From contig DAHUXD010000044.1 in NCBI GenBank assembly GCA_027307335.1, positions 153,831-217,830 on the forward strand: a DNA stretch of 64,000 bases, given 5' to 3'. The stretch is from Acidobacteriota bacterium. GTDB lineage: Bacteria; Acidobacteriota; Thermoanaerobaculia; UBA5066; Gp7-AA6. The notes under the pieces are model-generated. The model worked only from the letters and a program-made list of their open reading frames with translations, made no database searches and was not told the origin of the DNA. Made by a program: the position numbers and the translations under genes. The number at the start of each line of letters is the position of its first letter. The first letter of the stretch is position 1. Below, one piece after another: positions 18,755-26,942 of this stretch.

Positions 18755-19314
18755 CGGGCCCTCCCCTCGGTCGCTCCCGGCGCGAAGTCGTCGTAGACGA
18801 CGCGTTGCTTCACGAGATCCACGACGACCTGCCGGATCGTCCCCGCGCGGTCGGAGGACAGGAGGAACACGCGCAGGCAGCGGCTTCCCGGGCCGCACGG
18901 CCTCCCGCGGCGCTCCGTCAGGATGAACCCGCCCTCGAAGACGACCTTGAAGCGCTTGAAGATCTTCGCGAACTCGGGGTCCTCGCGGACGAGACCGAAG
19001 GCTTCGTCGATCTCGACCTGCGACGGCGCCGGGTGACCGGGGCCGAGCGTGGTCGTGCCGAGCGGCTCCCCGTCGAGCGTCGAGTACGCCTCGTACCCGG
19101 CGCCCTTGTCGTAGTCGAAGAAGACCTGGACGCGCCGCGGCGTCTCCGCGCCGCCGGAGAGCTTGACCGTGTCCTCCCAGCTCCGGAGCAGGCGCAGCGG
19201 ACGCGAGGTCTCCGTGACTTCGCGGCTCGACTGGGCGGCCGCGGGCGCGAGCGCCGTTGCGGCGGCCGCGAGGGCGGCCGCGGCGGCGAGAATCCACCGG
19301 CGCACGTACGACAT
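18751..19314 (-). CDS. Secreted protein, possible separate N-terminal domain of the amine oxidase-like protein
   Basis: 187 residues from ATG at 19314, chosen because a signal peptide follows directly (MSYVRRWILAAAAALAAA, with cleavage near APAAAQS); an ATG at 19335 is possible. The mature part has VEIDEAFGLVREDPEFAKIF and, near the end, IRQVVVDLVKQRVVYDDF. This resembles in order and spacing the N2/N3 domains of copper amine oxidases (a helix with a residue-pair DP, then a strand ending a VDL...V phrase). No cofactor residues are expected there. The stop overlaps the GTG of the catalytic-domain gene, so both products are made together and exported. The domain assignment is an inference from weak similarity; otherwise it is a hypothetical secreted protein. 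Confidence 0.6.
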   Translation of the reverse strand: MSYVRRWILAAAAALAAAATALAPAAAQSSREVTETSRPLRLLRSWEDTVKLSGGAETPRRVQVFFDYDKGAGYEAYSTLDGEPLGTTTLGPGHPAPSQVEIDEAFGLVREDPEFAKIFKRFKVVFEGGFILTERRGRPCGPGSRCLRVFLLSSDRAGTIRQVVVDLVKQRVVYDDFAPGATEGRAR

Positions 19315-19366
19315 GTCGGTCAGGGCGCTCGCCATGCTAGCAAAGGCCGCCCCGGAAAGCGCCGCC

Positions 19367-21028
19367 TCAGTGGGGGGCCGGCGTGGGCGTGGCCATCGGC
19401 GCGGTCGCCCGGGCGGCCTCTTCCGCCTTCTTCTCCGTCGGCGTCGGCTCTTCCTTCGGCACGGGCTTGCGCGGGAACATCGCGTCGCGCATCGCCGCTT
19501 CGTAGACGAAGGACGCCATCACGACCGAGGCCTGCATCAGGTCTTCCTTCACCAGGCGCTCGTAGAGGTCCATGTTCGTGTGGTGCGTCCGCGTCTCGTA
19601 GTCGAGCTGATCCTGGATGAACTGGAAGCCCGGCAGACCCACCTGGTCGAACGACTCGTGGTCGGTGCCGCCCGTGCGGTTGAGGGTCACGGTCGTGGCG
19701 CCGAGGTCGTGAAAAGGCTCGAGCCACGTCCGGAAGATCGCGGCCGCGGCGGAGTTCTCCTCGGCGTAGATGCCGCGGATCTTGCCGGACCCGTTGTCGA
19801 GGTTGAAGTAGACCGAGAGCTTCGAGAACTCGGGCTTGAGGGTCAGCGGCCACTTCTCCTTGCGCCGGTACCAGGGAAGCTCCTCTTCCTCCTTCGTCAG
19901 CTTGGGACGGGAGGCGAAGTGCTGGTCCACGTAGGCGCGGGAACCGTAGAGCCCCTGCTCCTCGCCGCTCCACAGCGCGACGCGGATCGTGCGGCGGGGG
20001 TGCAGGTTCAACGTCTTCAGCAGGCGCACGACTTCCATCGCCACGACCGAGCCGGCGCCGTTGTCGGTCGCACCGGTCCCGCCGTGCCAGGAGTCGAGGT
20101 GGGCGCCGAGCATGACGACCTCGTCCTTCTTGTCGGTGCCCGGGATCTCGGCGACCGTGTTCCACTGCATCTGGTCCTGCTCGATGAACGTCGTCTTCAC
20201 GTCCATCTCGATCTCGACGGGGACCTTGCGGTCGAGAAGGCGCGCGACGCGGCCGAAGTGCTCGGACTCCATCGAGAGCGAGGGATAGGCCGGGATCATG
20301 CGCGACATCTTGTAGTCGTCGCCGACGCCCTGCACCGCGAGCGTGCCGTAGTCGCCGCGGCCGTCGTCGACGAGCGCGAGCGGCTTCTCGTCCTTCAGAA
20401 ACTCGTCCACGGCGCGCCGCAGCTCCCGGCGCTTCATGTACTCGTCCCGGTTGTAGCGGGGCGGCCCGCCCGGCATCTCGTACTGCGCCTGCTTCTGGAG
20501 GTCCTTCTCGTCGAAGCGCTCGAGCTCGGGCTTCTCGTTCGGCTTCGACGGCCGGATCTCGCCGTAGAAGACGATCTTTCCGGCGAAGCTGCCCTTCAGC
20601 TTCTCGAGCTCGTCCTTCGACTTGATGTTCAGCCGGACGGCCTGACCGCGGACGGTGCCGCTCGTCCCCCTCGTCCATGCGACCGGCATCGCGAGAAGCT
20701 CGGCGTGGTCGGGCGCCGTCATGCGGATCGCGCAGGCCTGGTAGGACCAGCCACGACCGAACGGCCCCCACTGCTCGAGGTGGGCGTTCGAGAGGCCCCA
20801 CTCGGCGAACTTCGACCGTGTCCACTCGTTCGCCTCCTTCATCTGGGGCGAGCCGGTCAGGCGCGGCCCGATCCGGTCCATGAGCTCGCTCGCGGTGTCC
20901 ATGACCTGCGAGTGATGGAACTCCTCCAGCCGGATCCGGGTGATCGTGTCGTAGTCGACGCGCTCCTCGCCGGGGAGCGCCGGAATCGCGAGGCCGAGCA
21001 GGCAGACGAATGCGGCGAGACGCTTCAA
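19367..21028 (-). CDS. M28 family zinc aminopeptidase with PA-type insert, exported
   Basis: About 553 residues. The proposed start is TTG at 21028, since a perfect AGGAGG lies 7 nt before it and the signal peptide (LKRLAAFVCLLGLAIPALPG) begins there. The insert around 150-270 fits a PA-like domain. The zinc site of family M28 follows: AHLDSWHGGTGATDNGAG (His and bridging Asp), SGEEQGLYGSRAYVDQH (catalytic Glu and Glu ligand), FNLDNGSGKIRG (Asp) and GTDHESFDQVGLPGFQ (His). It should remove N-terminal residues or dipeptides from peptides outside the cytoplasm, as glutamate carboxypeptidase II relatives do. The C-terminal tail is Pro/Ala/Thr-rich. It appears monocistronic. Confidence 0.9.
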   Translation of the reverse strand: MKRLAAFVCLLGLAIPALPGEERVDYDTITRIRLEEFHHSQVMDTASELMDRIGPRLTGSPQMKEANEWTRSKFAEWGLSNAHLEQWGPFGRGWSYQACAIRMTAPDHAELLAMPVAWTRGTSGTVRGQAVRLNIKSKDELEKLKGSFAGKIVFYGEIRPSKPNEKPELERFDEKDLQKQAQYEMPGGPPRYNRDEYMKRRELRRAVDEFLKDEKPLALVDDGRGDYGTLAVQGVGDDYKMSRMIPAYPSLSMESEHFGRVARLLDRKVPVEIEMDVKTTFIEQDQMQWNTVAEIPGTDKKDEVVMLGAHLDSWHGGTGATDNGAGSVVAMEVVRLLKTLNLHPRRTIRVALWSGEEQGLYGSRAYVDQHFASRPKLTKEEEELPWYRRKEKWPLTLKPEFSKLSVYFNLDNGSGKIRGIYAEENSAAAAIFRTWLEPFHDLGATTVTLNRTGGTDHESFDQVGLPGFQFIQDQLDYETRTHHTNMDLYERLVKEDLMQASVVMASFVYEAAMRDAMFPRKPVPKEEPTPTEKKAEEAARATAPMATPTPAPH

Positions 21029-21758
21029 GGAAACACCTCCTGTCGGGAGCCGCGGCACGGTACCACCGGCCGTTTTCGGGGGTCAAATCGGGGTGAAGCC
21101 GGGACCGTCCTCTCCTGCGCCCGCCCCCTCCCCTGAACGGGAAACGGCGGCTCGTGCGTTTCGATTACAACCGGACGGAGCGGCTATCGGAGGCCGTCGG
21201 CGACGAAGAGCTCGGACGAGTACCGGTGATGCGTATAGATGCAGATCTGGCCGTCCGACGCGAAGTGCGCCGTTCCGATGCCGCCCCCCGACTCCGCTGA
21301 AACGGGCGGCGGTGCTTCGTCACCACGTCTTCGCCGGGTACGCGCCCACTTCGACGCCGCTTACGCCGGCATCTCCCACACCCACCGGAGTCCCGAAGGC
21401 AACGGAAACGTCCAAGCCTCCGCCGGCCGGAACTCCGTCCGCCACGGTCGAGGTCGGCGGAGCGTGGTCCGGCACCTTTCGCGACCAGCGACCCGAGGGA
21501 GGCGGCACCGACGTCGTTTCTCAGACCGGAGCGTCCGGCGGCGTCTGGACCGGCTGGATCGACTCGCTCGGACTCCACGTCGCCTCGCGGTGCGTCCCCT
21601 GGCCGATGGCTCGATCGAGGTTCACCCGGGTGGTCGGCTCGAGCTTCACCGATGATTCCGGGATGCGCCGCCGCCACTCATGGAGACGAACTGTCACAGA
21701 TGAAGAAGACGAGAAGCCGCCCGCCGGGTTCGTGAAACTGAGAGACAATCGCGGTTTC
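21029..21758. other. 730-bp region without an intact gene; gene debris
   Basis: No complete gene with a plausible start is present. Two protein-like fragments are seen: a minus-strand C-terminal piece at 21184-21305 (separate entry), and a plus-strand piece at about 21447-21572 reading VEVGGAWSGTFRDQ...VWTGWIDSLG, similar in style to the W-S-G-T-F repeats of secreted acidobacterial lipoproteins, after which the frame makes no sense. The rest holds the upstream region of the Asp-box gene at 21759. Confidence 0.45.
21184..21305 (-). pseudogene. C-terminal fragment of an unidentified protein
   Basis: Reading from about 21305 down to a TAG at 21186-21184 gives GIGTAHFASDGQICIYTHHR followed by YSSELFVADGLR. 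The composition is unlike random high-GC translation (Tyr, His, Ile and Phe are frequent) and it ends at a stop. Upstream in this frame the sequence turns into arginine-rich noise with no start. This is most simply the tail of a gene whose front part is gone. The family is unknown. Confidence 0.35.
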
Positions 21759-22931
21759 ATGGGCACACTCCGGGCGCCGCTTTGGTTGTCGGGCGCGCTC
21801 CTCGCGACGACTGTCGTCGCCCAGCCGGACGCCGGCCCCGGCTTCGTGCTGCAAGGGGAGGGCGGGCTCGTTACGGCGTTTGCGCTCGATTCGAGCTCAC
21901 CCGCCACGCTGTACGCCGCCACCGCGCGCGGCCTCTACAAGACGACCGACGCCGGGGCAAGCTGGCTTCGGACCGGCGCCGGCCTCCGCGACCACTCGGT
22001 GCTGGCGATCGCGGTCGACCCGATGGAGCCCTCGCGGCTGTACGCGACGACCGACACGGCCGGCGTGTTCCGCAGCGTCGACGGCGGCGAGCACTGGGCC
22101 GAGGCGAACCGCGGCCTCGCGGCGCGGTACGTCGGCGCGATCGCGATCGATTCCCACCGGCCTGGCGGAATCTATGCGGGCGCCGAGGCCGGACGCGTCT
22201 TCCGGAGCGACGACTCGGGCGAGAGCTGGCGCGAGCTCGCGTCGCCGACGAGCACCGTCTCCGTGACCGTGATCGTCGAAGACCCCGAGAAGCACGACCA
22301 CCTGTTCGTCGGCACCAACAGCGAGGGCGTCTTCTGGAGCGCGGACGCGGGCGCGACGTGGGCACGTCCCACGGGCCGCCTGAGCCGCGGCACGGTCTGG
22401 AATCTCACGTTCGACACCGCCTCCGGCGAGATGTACGCGGGCACCCACGACGGGCTCTTCCGGAGCGCGGACCGCGGCCGAACCTGGGTGCCGACCAACA
22501 ACGGATTGCGGAGCTGGAACATCCTGACGCTCGTGATGCATCCCGACTCGCCCGAGACGCTGTACGCCGGAACGGCGGCGGCGATTTACCGGTCTTCGGA
22601 TCGAGGACGCACGTGGCACGAGATCAAGGACGATCTCTACGTCACCGCGCTCGCGATCGACCCGCGCTCGCCGTCGACGCTGTACGCCGCCACGCACCTC
22701 GGCGTTCTGAAGAGCGAGAGCGCGGGCACGCAGTGGAAGCCGCTTCGCATGGCGCCCACGCTCGCCGACCCGACCGCGCTCGGTCCGCCCAAACGCGGCT
22801 CCGCGAAGCCGGAGGCGGCCTCGGCCCTGCCGCTGCTCCCAGTACGGAGCAAGGCGTCGAAGCCGGCCTCGCCTCTCCCCAGTCTCCCGGTGAAGCCCTC
22901 GCCGCCGTCGCTCGAGGGCAGCCGCCCGTAG
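21759..22931 (+). CDS. Secreted Asp-box (BNR/sortilin-type) propeller protein
   Basis: 390 residues. The start ATG at 21759 gives a signal peptide (GTLRAPLWLSGALLATTVVA); the frame is open further upstream but reads as noise there. Seven Asp-box-like turns follow at about 43-residue spacing, for example KTTDAGASWLRT, RSVDGGEHWAEA, RSDDSGESWREL, RSADRGRTWVPT and RSSDRGRTWHEI, each with a preceding P-x-x-LYA(A/G)T strand. This is close to a single seven-bladed propeller. No sialidase arginine triad is evident, so an enzymatic role is not supported. The last 50 residues are Pro/Lys/Ser-rich. It ends 7 bp from the convergent egtD stop. Confidence 0.82.
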   Translation: MGTLRAPLWLSGALLATTVVAQPDAGPGFVLQGEGGLVTAFALDSSSPATLYAATARGLYKTTDAGASWLRTGAGLRDHSVLAIAVDPMEPSRLYATTDTAGVFRSVDGGEHWAEANRGLAARYVGAIAIDSHRPGGIYAGAEAGRVFRSDDSGESWRELASPTSTVSVTVIVEDPEKHDHLFVGTNSEGVFWSADAGATWARPTGRLSRGTVWNLTFDTASGEMYAGTHDGLFRSADRGRTWVPTNNGLRSWNILTLVMHPDSPETLYAGTAAAIYRSSDRGRTWHEIKDDLYVTALAIDPRSPSTLYAATHLGVLKSESAGTQWKPLRMAPTLADPTALGPPKRGSAKPEAASALPLLPVRSKASKPASPLPSLPVKPSPPSLEGSRP

Positions 22932-22938
22932 GGCGACG

Positions 22939-23919
22939 TCACGCGACCAGGAACAGCGTGAGCGCGAAGAGGGCGTCGGGGTCGATCCACTGCGCGTGCC
23001 GGCGGAAGCCCCGCGCCTCGCCGAGCGCGGACATCTCGGCCGCGTCGTACTTGTAGGAGCTCTCGGTCCAGATCGCCTCGCCCTCGGCGAAGGAGACCTC
23101 GAGCCCCGCGCGCGGGAGGCGCACGGTCTGGGCGCGGCGGGAGACGAGGTGCATCTCCATGCGGCGCGCGTCGGCGTTCCAGACCGCGCGGTGCGCGAAC
23201 GCGTCGAGGTCGAAGTCGGCGAGGAGCTCGGTGTTCAGCCGCAGGAGCAGGTTCTTGTTGAAGGCCGCCGTCAGGCCGAGCGGGTCGTCGTAGGCGAGCA
23301 TCAGATCGGGCTCCGGTTTGACGAGGTCGGCGCCGAGGAGGAGCCCGTCGCCCGGCCGCAGCGAGGCGCGGATCCGATCGAGGAACTCGCGCGCCGCGGG
23401 CGGATCGAAGTTGCCGATGTTCGAGCCGAGGAAGAGCACGAGCATCGCCCCGCGCGCCGGGCGCTGGCGCGCCGCGTGGCGCAGGCCCTCCTCGTACGTC
23501 GCGCGATGGCCGACGACCGAGACGTGCTCGAGCGCGCCGAGCGTGCGCTCCGAGAGCTCGAGCGCGGACGGCGAGATGTCGATCAGGTGGACGGCGACGG
23601 GCCGCCGGCGGACCCGCAGCGCCTCCGCGATCATCGCGAGCTTCTCGCCGCTCCCGCAGCCGAGCTCCGTCAGCGTCACGGGGTCGCCGACGGGGGCGAC
23701 GATCTCCGGCGCGAACCGCGCGAGCAGGCGCCCCTCGGCCCGCGTGATGCGGTACCACGGGAGGTGGCAGATCGCCTCGAACAGCGCCGACCCCAGGCCG
23801 TTGTAGAGGTACTTCGACTGGAGCTGCTTCGGCGTGGCGGCGAGGTCGCGGCGCACCTCCTCGGCGAGATCGCGGACGGCCTCCGCCGGCGGCGGCTGCG
23901 CGCTGACCGGGATCGTCAA
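22939..23919 (-). CDS. egtD: L-histidine N-alpha-methyltransferase (ergothioneine synthesis)
   Basis: 326 residues, the usual EgtD size. Family features are KQLQSKYLYNGLGSALFEAI near the N-terminus, the SAM-binding ELGCGSGEK, LIDISPSALELSE and VLFLGSNIGNFDP, then DLVKPEPDLMLAYDDPLGLT and a C-terminal EAIWTESSYKYD that forms part of the histidine pocket. It trimethylates histidine to hercynine with three SAM. The start is a TTG that overlaps the egtB stop as TTGA; no ATG or GTG fits. It is second in an egtB-egtD operon. No egtA or egtC is present, consistent with the shorter bacterial routes that use cysteine or gamma-Glu-Cys from elsewhere. Confidence 0.93.
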   Translation of the reverse strand: MTIPVSAQPPPAEAVRDLAEEVRRDLAATPKQLQSKYLYNGLGSALFEAICHLPWYRITRAEGRLLARFAPEIVAPVGDPVTLTELGCGSGEKLAMIAEALRVRRRPVAVHLIDISPSALELSERTLGALEHVSVVGHRATYEEGLRHAARQRPARGAMLVLFLGSNIGNFDPPAAREFLDRIRASLRPGDGLLLGADLVKPEPDLMLAYDDPLGLTAAFNKNLLLRLNTELLADFDLDAFAHRAVWNADARRMEMHLVSRRAQTVRLPRAGLEVSFAEGEAIWTESSYKYDAAEMSALGEARGFRRHAQWIDPDALFALTLFLVA

Positions 23920-25226
23920 GACGAGGCCGTCCGGAACTTCGCGTACACGTAGGGATAGGTCCCGCGGAACCAGTTGCGGAAGCTCGGGCGGATCAGCTCC
24001 TTCGCGGTCGCCGGCGAGGCGCCCTTGAGCACGAAGTGCCTGCCGTCGAAGAAGTCGGTCGAGTACGGCGGATACGACGGCATCGGGCGGAAGCCCTCGA
24101 AGGGGGCGAACACCGTCGACGTCCACTCCCATCCGTTGCCGACGAGGTCGTGCACGCCCCACGCGCTCGCGCCGCGCGGGTGCGCGCCGACGGGCGCCGG
24201 GTCCCACGCCGCGAAGTCGAAGCGGCCGCGCAGCGCGTCCGGCACCGCGTCGCCCCACGGGTACCGCCGCTCCTCGCCGTGCGGCGTCCCGAACGCGGCG
24301 CGGTGGTATTCGGCCTCGGTCATCAGGCGCCGCCGGCGCCAGCGCGCGTACGCGGACGCCTCCGCCTGGGTTACGTAGACGGGCCACGCCATCGGGAGCG
24401 GAATCAGGTCCCACATCCCGCGCCAGAACCACCGTCCGCGGTGGAGCTCCCAGAAGAGCGGATGGCGCACCCCGTTCGCCTCCCGCCACGCGCCTCCCTC
24501 CTCGTCCCATAACGCGTCGCTCGCGTACGCGCCGCTCTCGACGAACTCGAGGAAGTCGCGGTTGGTGACGCTGTAGACGTCGACGGAGAACGCCGGCACC
24601 TCGACCTCGTGCCGTGGATACTCGTTGTCCCAGCCGAACGGCTGATCCGGATCGGCGCCGAGCGTCGTCCGGCCCGACGGAATGCGCGCCTCGCGCCGGG
24701 CGGGCGGCTCGCCGCCGTCCCGCGGCGTCGCGAGACTCTCCGGACGGAGCTTCCGGTCGTAGGGCAGGCGGTGCCAGATGTAGCGGAGCGTCTCCTGATG
24801 CATCGGCTCGTGCTCGAGCACGGTGTAGACCGCGAGCCCGCCGGCGAGGACCGGGTTCGACGGGTCGGCGACGTCGCGCCGCGCGAACGCGTCGAGCATC
24901 GCGCGGTCGGCCGCGTCGGCATACGAGAGGATCTCGTCGCGCGACGGCCAGCGCGAGCCCTCGGATACGGCGGCCTCGTCTTCGGGATCGATGCCGCGCT
25001 CGAAGAGCGTCTCGTACTCGGAGTCGAGCGCCGCGTCGCCGAGCCCCCGCTTCAGGAGGGTGTTCACGGCGAACGCGGGCATGTGTCCCTCGTAGAAGCA
25101 GATCGGATTGCGCAGCGGAATGGGACGCGCGGCGTACGCCGCGGGGTGCACGCTGTCGAACAGCGTCTCGGAGCGCTCGCGGTTGCGCGCGTACCAGGCG
25201 GCGAGGGAATCGCGGTCGAGCGCCAT
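23916..25226 (-). CDS. egtB: Ergothioneine sulfoxide synthase EgtB
   Basis: 436 residues from ATG at 25226, which has GGAGG 10 nt before it (an upstream ATG at 25253 is possible). The N-terminal DinB-like bundle holds the iron-binding histidines H48 (FYEGHMP), H139 and H143 (EHEPMHQETL). The C-terminal formylglycine-generating-enzyme-like domain has GWDNEYPRHEVEVP, RRRRLMTEAEY, GNGWEWTSTVF and the ending SFRNWFRGTYPYVYAKF. The enzyme joins hercynine to a thiol with O2 to give the sulfoxide. It could also be a selenoneine-type SenA relative, but no senB/senC lies nearby. It is translationally coupled to egtD. Confidence 0.93.
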   Translation of the reverse strand: MALDRDSLAAWYARNRERSETLFDSVHPAAYAARPIPLRNPICFYEGHMPAFAVNTLLKRGLGDAALDSEYETLFERGIDPEDEAAVSEGSRWPSRDEILSYADAADRAMLDAFARRDVADPSNPVLAGGLAVYTVLEHEPMHQETLRYIWHRLPYDRKLRPESLATPRDGGEPPARREARIPSGRTTLGADPDQPFGWDNEYPRHEVEVPAFSVDVYSVTNRDFLEFVESGAYASDALWDEEGGAWREANGVRHPLFWELHRGRWFWRGMWDLIPLPMAWPVYVTQAEASAYARWRRRRLMTEAEYHRAAFGTPHGEERRYPWGDAVPDALRGRFDFAAWDPAPVGAHPRGASAWGVHDLVGNGWEWTSTVFAPFEGFRPMPSYPPYSTDFFDGRHFVLKGASPATAKELIRPSFRNWFRGTYPYVYAKFRTASS

Positions 25227-25281
25227 TTCTGGGGAAACCTCCGGCGAGCCCATCCTGCAAAGATAATGCTAGATTCGCCCG

Positions 25282-26928
25282 GTGAAGGCGGCCGTGCTCG
25301 TGGGGACGATCCTCTTCGCCGCGGCCGGGGGCCTTCGGTTCGCCCCGGACATTCCCTCCGAGCTCGCGAAGCTCCCCCGCACCCCGATCGACTACGACCG
25401 TTCCGTGCTCGACGGGCGCGAGGCGGCGGCGCTCGCCGAGCTGATCGAGGCCTCGAGGCCGATCGGCGAGATCTTCCTGCGCCAGGTCTCGCCGAAAAAC
25501 CCGGAGCTCCGACGGCGGTTGACGAGCGCGAGCGCGCACGGCGTCGACGGCGCGGCGGACGCGCTCGCCTGGTTCCGCATCAACGCCGGGCCGTGGGACC
25601 GCCTGAGGGGAGACGCGCCGTTCATCGGGACCGCGCCCAAGCCGCCCGGCGCCGGCTTCTACCCCGCCGACATGACGAAGGAGGAGTTCGAGCGCTGGGT
25701 CGGGGCGCACCCGGGCGACCAGAAGGCCTTCGAGAGCGCGTTCACCGTGATCCGGCGCGACGGAAGGAACCTCTCCGCCGTGCCGTACGCGCGCGAGTAC
25801 CGGAGCTTCCTCGAGACCTCGGCGGCGCATCTTCGCCGTGCCGCGGCGAAGACGGGGAACGCCTCGCTGCGGAACTACCTCGAGAAGCGCGCGGCGGCGC
25901 TTCTCGACGACGACTACTTCGCGTCGGACCTCGCGTGGATGGACCTCGACGCCGACATCGACGTCGTGATCGGCCCCTACGAGGTGTACGAGGACGGCCT
26001 CTTCAACTACAAGGCGGCATACGAATCGTTCGTGACCGTGCGCGATCGCGCCGCGAGCGACGCGCTCGCGGTCTACGCGAAGCACCTCCCCGAGATGGAG
26101 GCCGGGCTGCCGATCCCGGACGAGCACAAGAACACGAGCCGCAAATTCGAGTCGCCGATCCGCGTCGTGCAGGAGGTCTACACCTCGGGAGACGCGCGGA
26201 CCGCCATCCAGACGACCGCCTTCAACCTGCCGAACGACGAGCGCGTGCGGGAGGCCAAGGGATCGAAGAAGGTGCTCCTGAAGAACGTGATGGAGGCGAA
26301 GTTCCGCGTGTCCGGCCGTCCGATCGCCGACCGGGCGCTCGATCCGTCGCAGCGGGACCGCGTCACGTTCGAGGCGTATTTCGACCACACGCTCTTCCAC
26401 GAGCTCGCGCACGGCATCGGTCCGGGCATCATCACGGCTCCCGACGGGCGGAAGGTGGAGGCGCGGATCCTCCTCAAGGACCAGTACTCCACGCTCGAGG
26501 AGTGCAAGGCCGACGTCGTCGGCATGGGAACGCTCCTCCAGGGGATGGACGCCGGCTGGTTCACGGCGTTCGACGCCGACACGCTCGCGATCACCGTCTC
26601 GGCCCTGCTCCTGCGCTCGATCCGCTTCGGGGTCGAGGAGGCGCACGGCGGCGGCACGGCGGTCCAGTGGAACTGGTTCGCGGAGAGGGGCGTGCTGGTC
26701 CCCGCGGCCGGGGGCCGCATCCACGTGGACACGTCGAAGTTCCGCGAGGCCGTCCGGTCCCTCTCGGCCGAGCTCCTGATGATCGAGGCGACCGGCGACG
26801 CCGCTCGCGCCGAGCGGCTCTTCGCAAAATATGGAAAACTGACGCCGGAAATGGAACGCCTCTCGGAAGCGTTGAAAGGCATCCCGGTCGACATCACCCC
26901 CGTCTACGTCGCGGCCGGAGAAAAATAG
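25282..26928 (+). CDS. Dipeptidyl peptidase III-like (M49) metallopeptidase
   Basis: 548 residues from GTG. A short hydrophobic N-terminus (LVGTILFAAAGG) may export or anchor it. The zinc site reads FDHTLFHELAHGIGPG, followed about 55 residues later by LEECKADVVG, the paired motifs of family M49. The first is HEXXH rather than the HEXXGH of eukaryotic enzymes, as reported for some bacterial DPP III. Supporting family segments are YEVYEDGLFNYKAAYES and PIRVVQEVYTSGDART. It would release dipeptides from oligopeptides. The start is 55 bp from the divergent egtB. The next gene follows after 14 bp and may be cotranscribed. Confidence 0.85.
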   Translation: MKAAVLVGTILFAAAGGLRFAPDIPSELAKLPRTPIDYDRSVLDGREAAALAELIEASRPIGEIFLRQVSPKNPELRRRLTSASAHGVDGAADALAWFRINAGPWDRLRGDAPFIGTAPKPPGAGFYPADMTKEEFERWVGAHPGDQKAFESAFTVIRRDGRNLSAVPYAREYRSFLETSAAHLRRAAAKTGNASLRNYLEKRAAALLDDDYFASDLAWMDLDADIDVVIGPYEVYEDGLFNYKAAYESFVTVRDRAASDALAVYAKHLPEMEAGLPIPDEHKNTSRKFESPIRVVQEVYTSGDARTAIQTTAFNLPNDERVREAKGSKKVLLKNVMEAKFRVSGRPIADRALDPSQRDRVTFEAYFDHTLFHELAHGIGPGIITAPDGRKVEARILLKDQYSTLEECKADVVGMGTLLQGMDAGWFTAFDADTLAITVSALLLRSIRFGVEEAHGGGTAVQWNWFAERGVLVPAAGGRIHVDTSKFREAVRSLSAELLMIEATGDAARAERLFAKYGKLTPEMERLSEALKGIPVDITPVYVAAGEK

Positions 26929-26942
26929 GAAACGAGGAAGTC

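Noticed and set aside
22939..25226. egtB-egtD as a selenoneine (sen) locus
   Set aside because: EgtD is a histidine methyltransferase and no senB glycosyltransferase or senC is present; ergothioneine is the simpler reading.
22939..26724. A single 1261-codon minus-strand frame ending in EgtD
   Set aside because: Only the last 326 codons are protein-like; the start is placed at the TTG overlapping the egtB stop.
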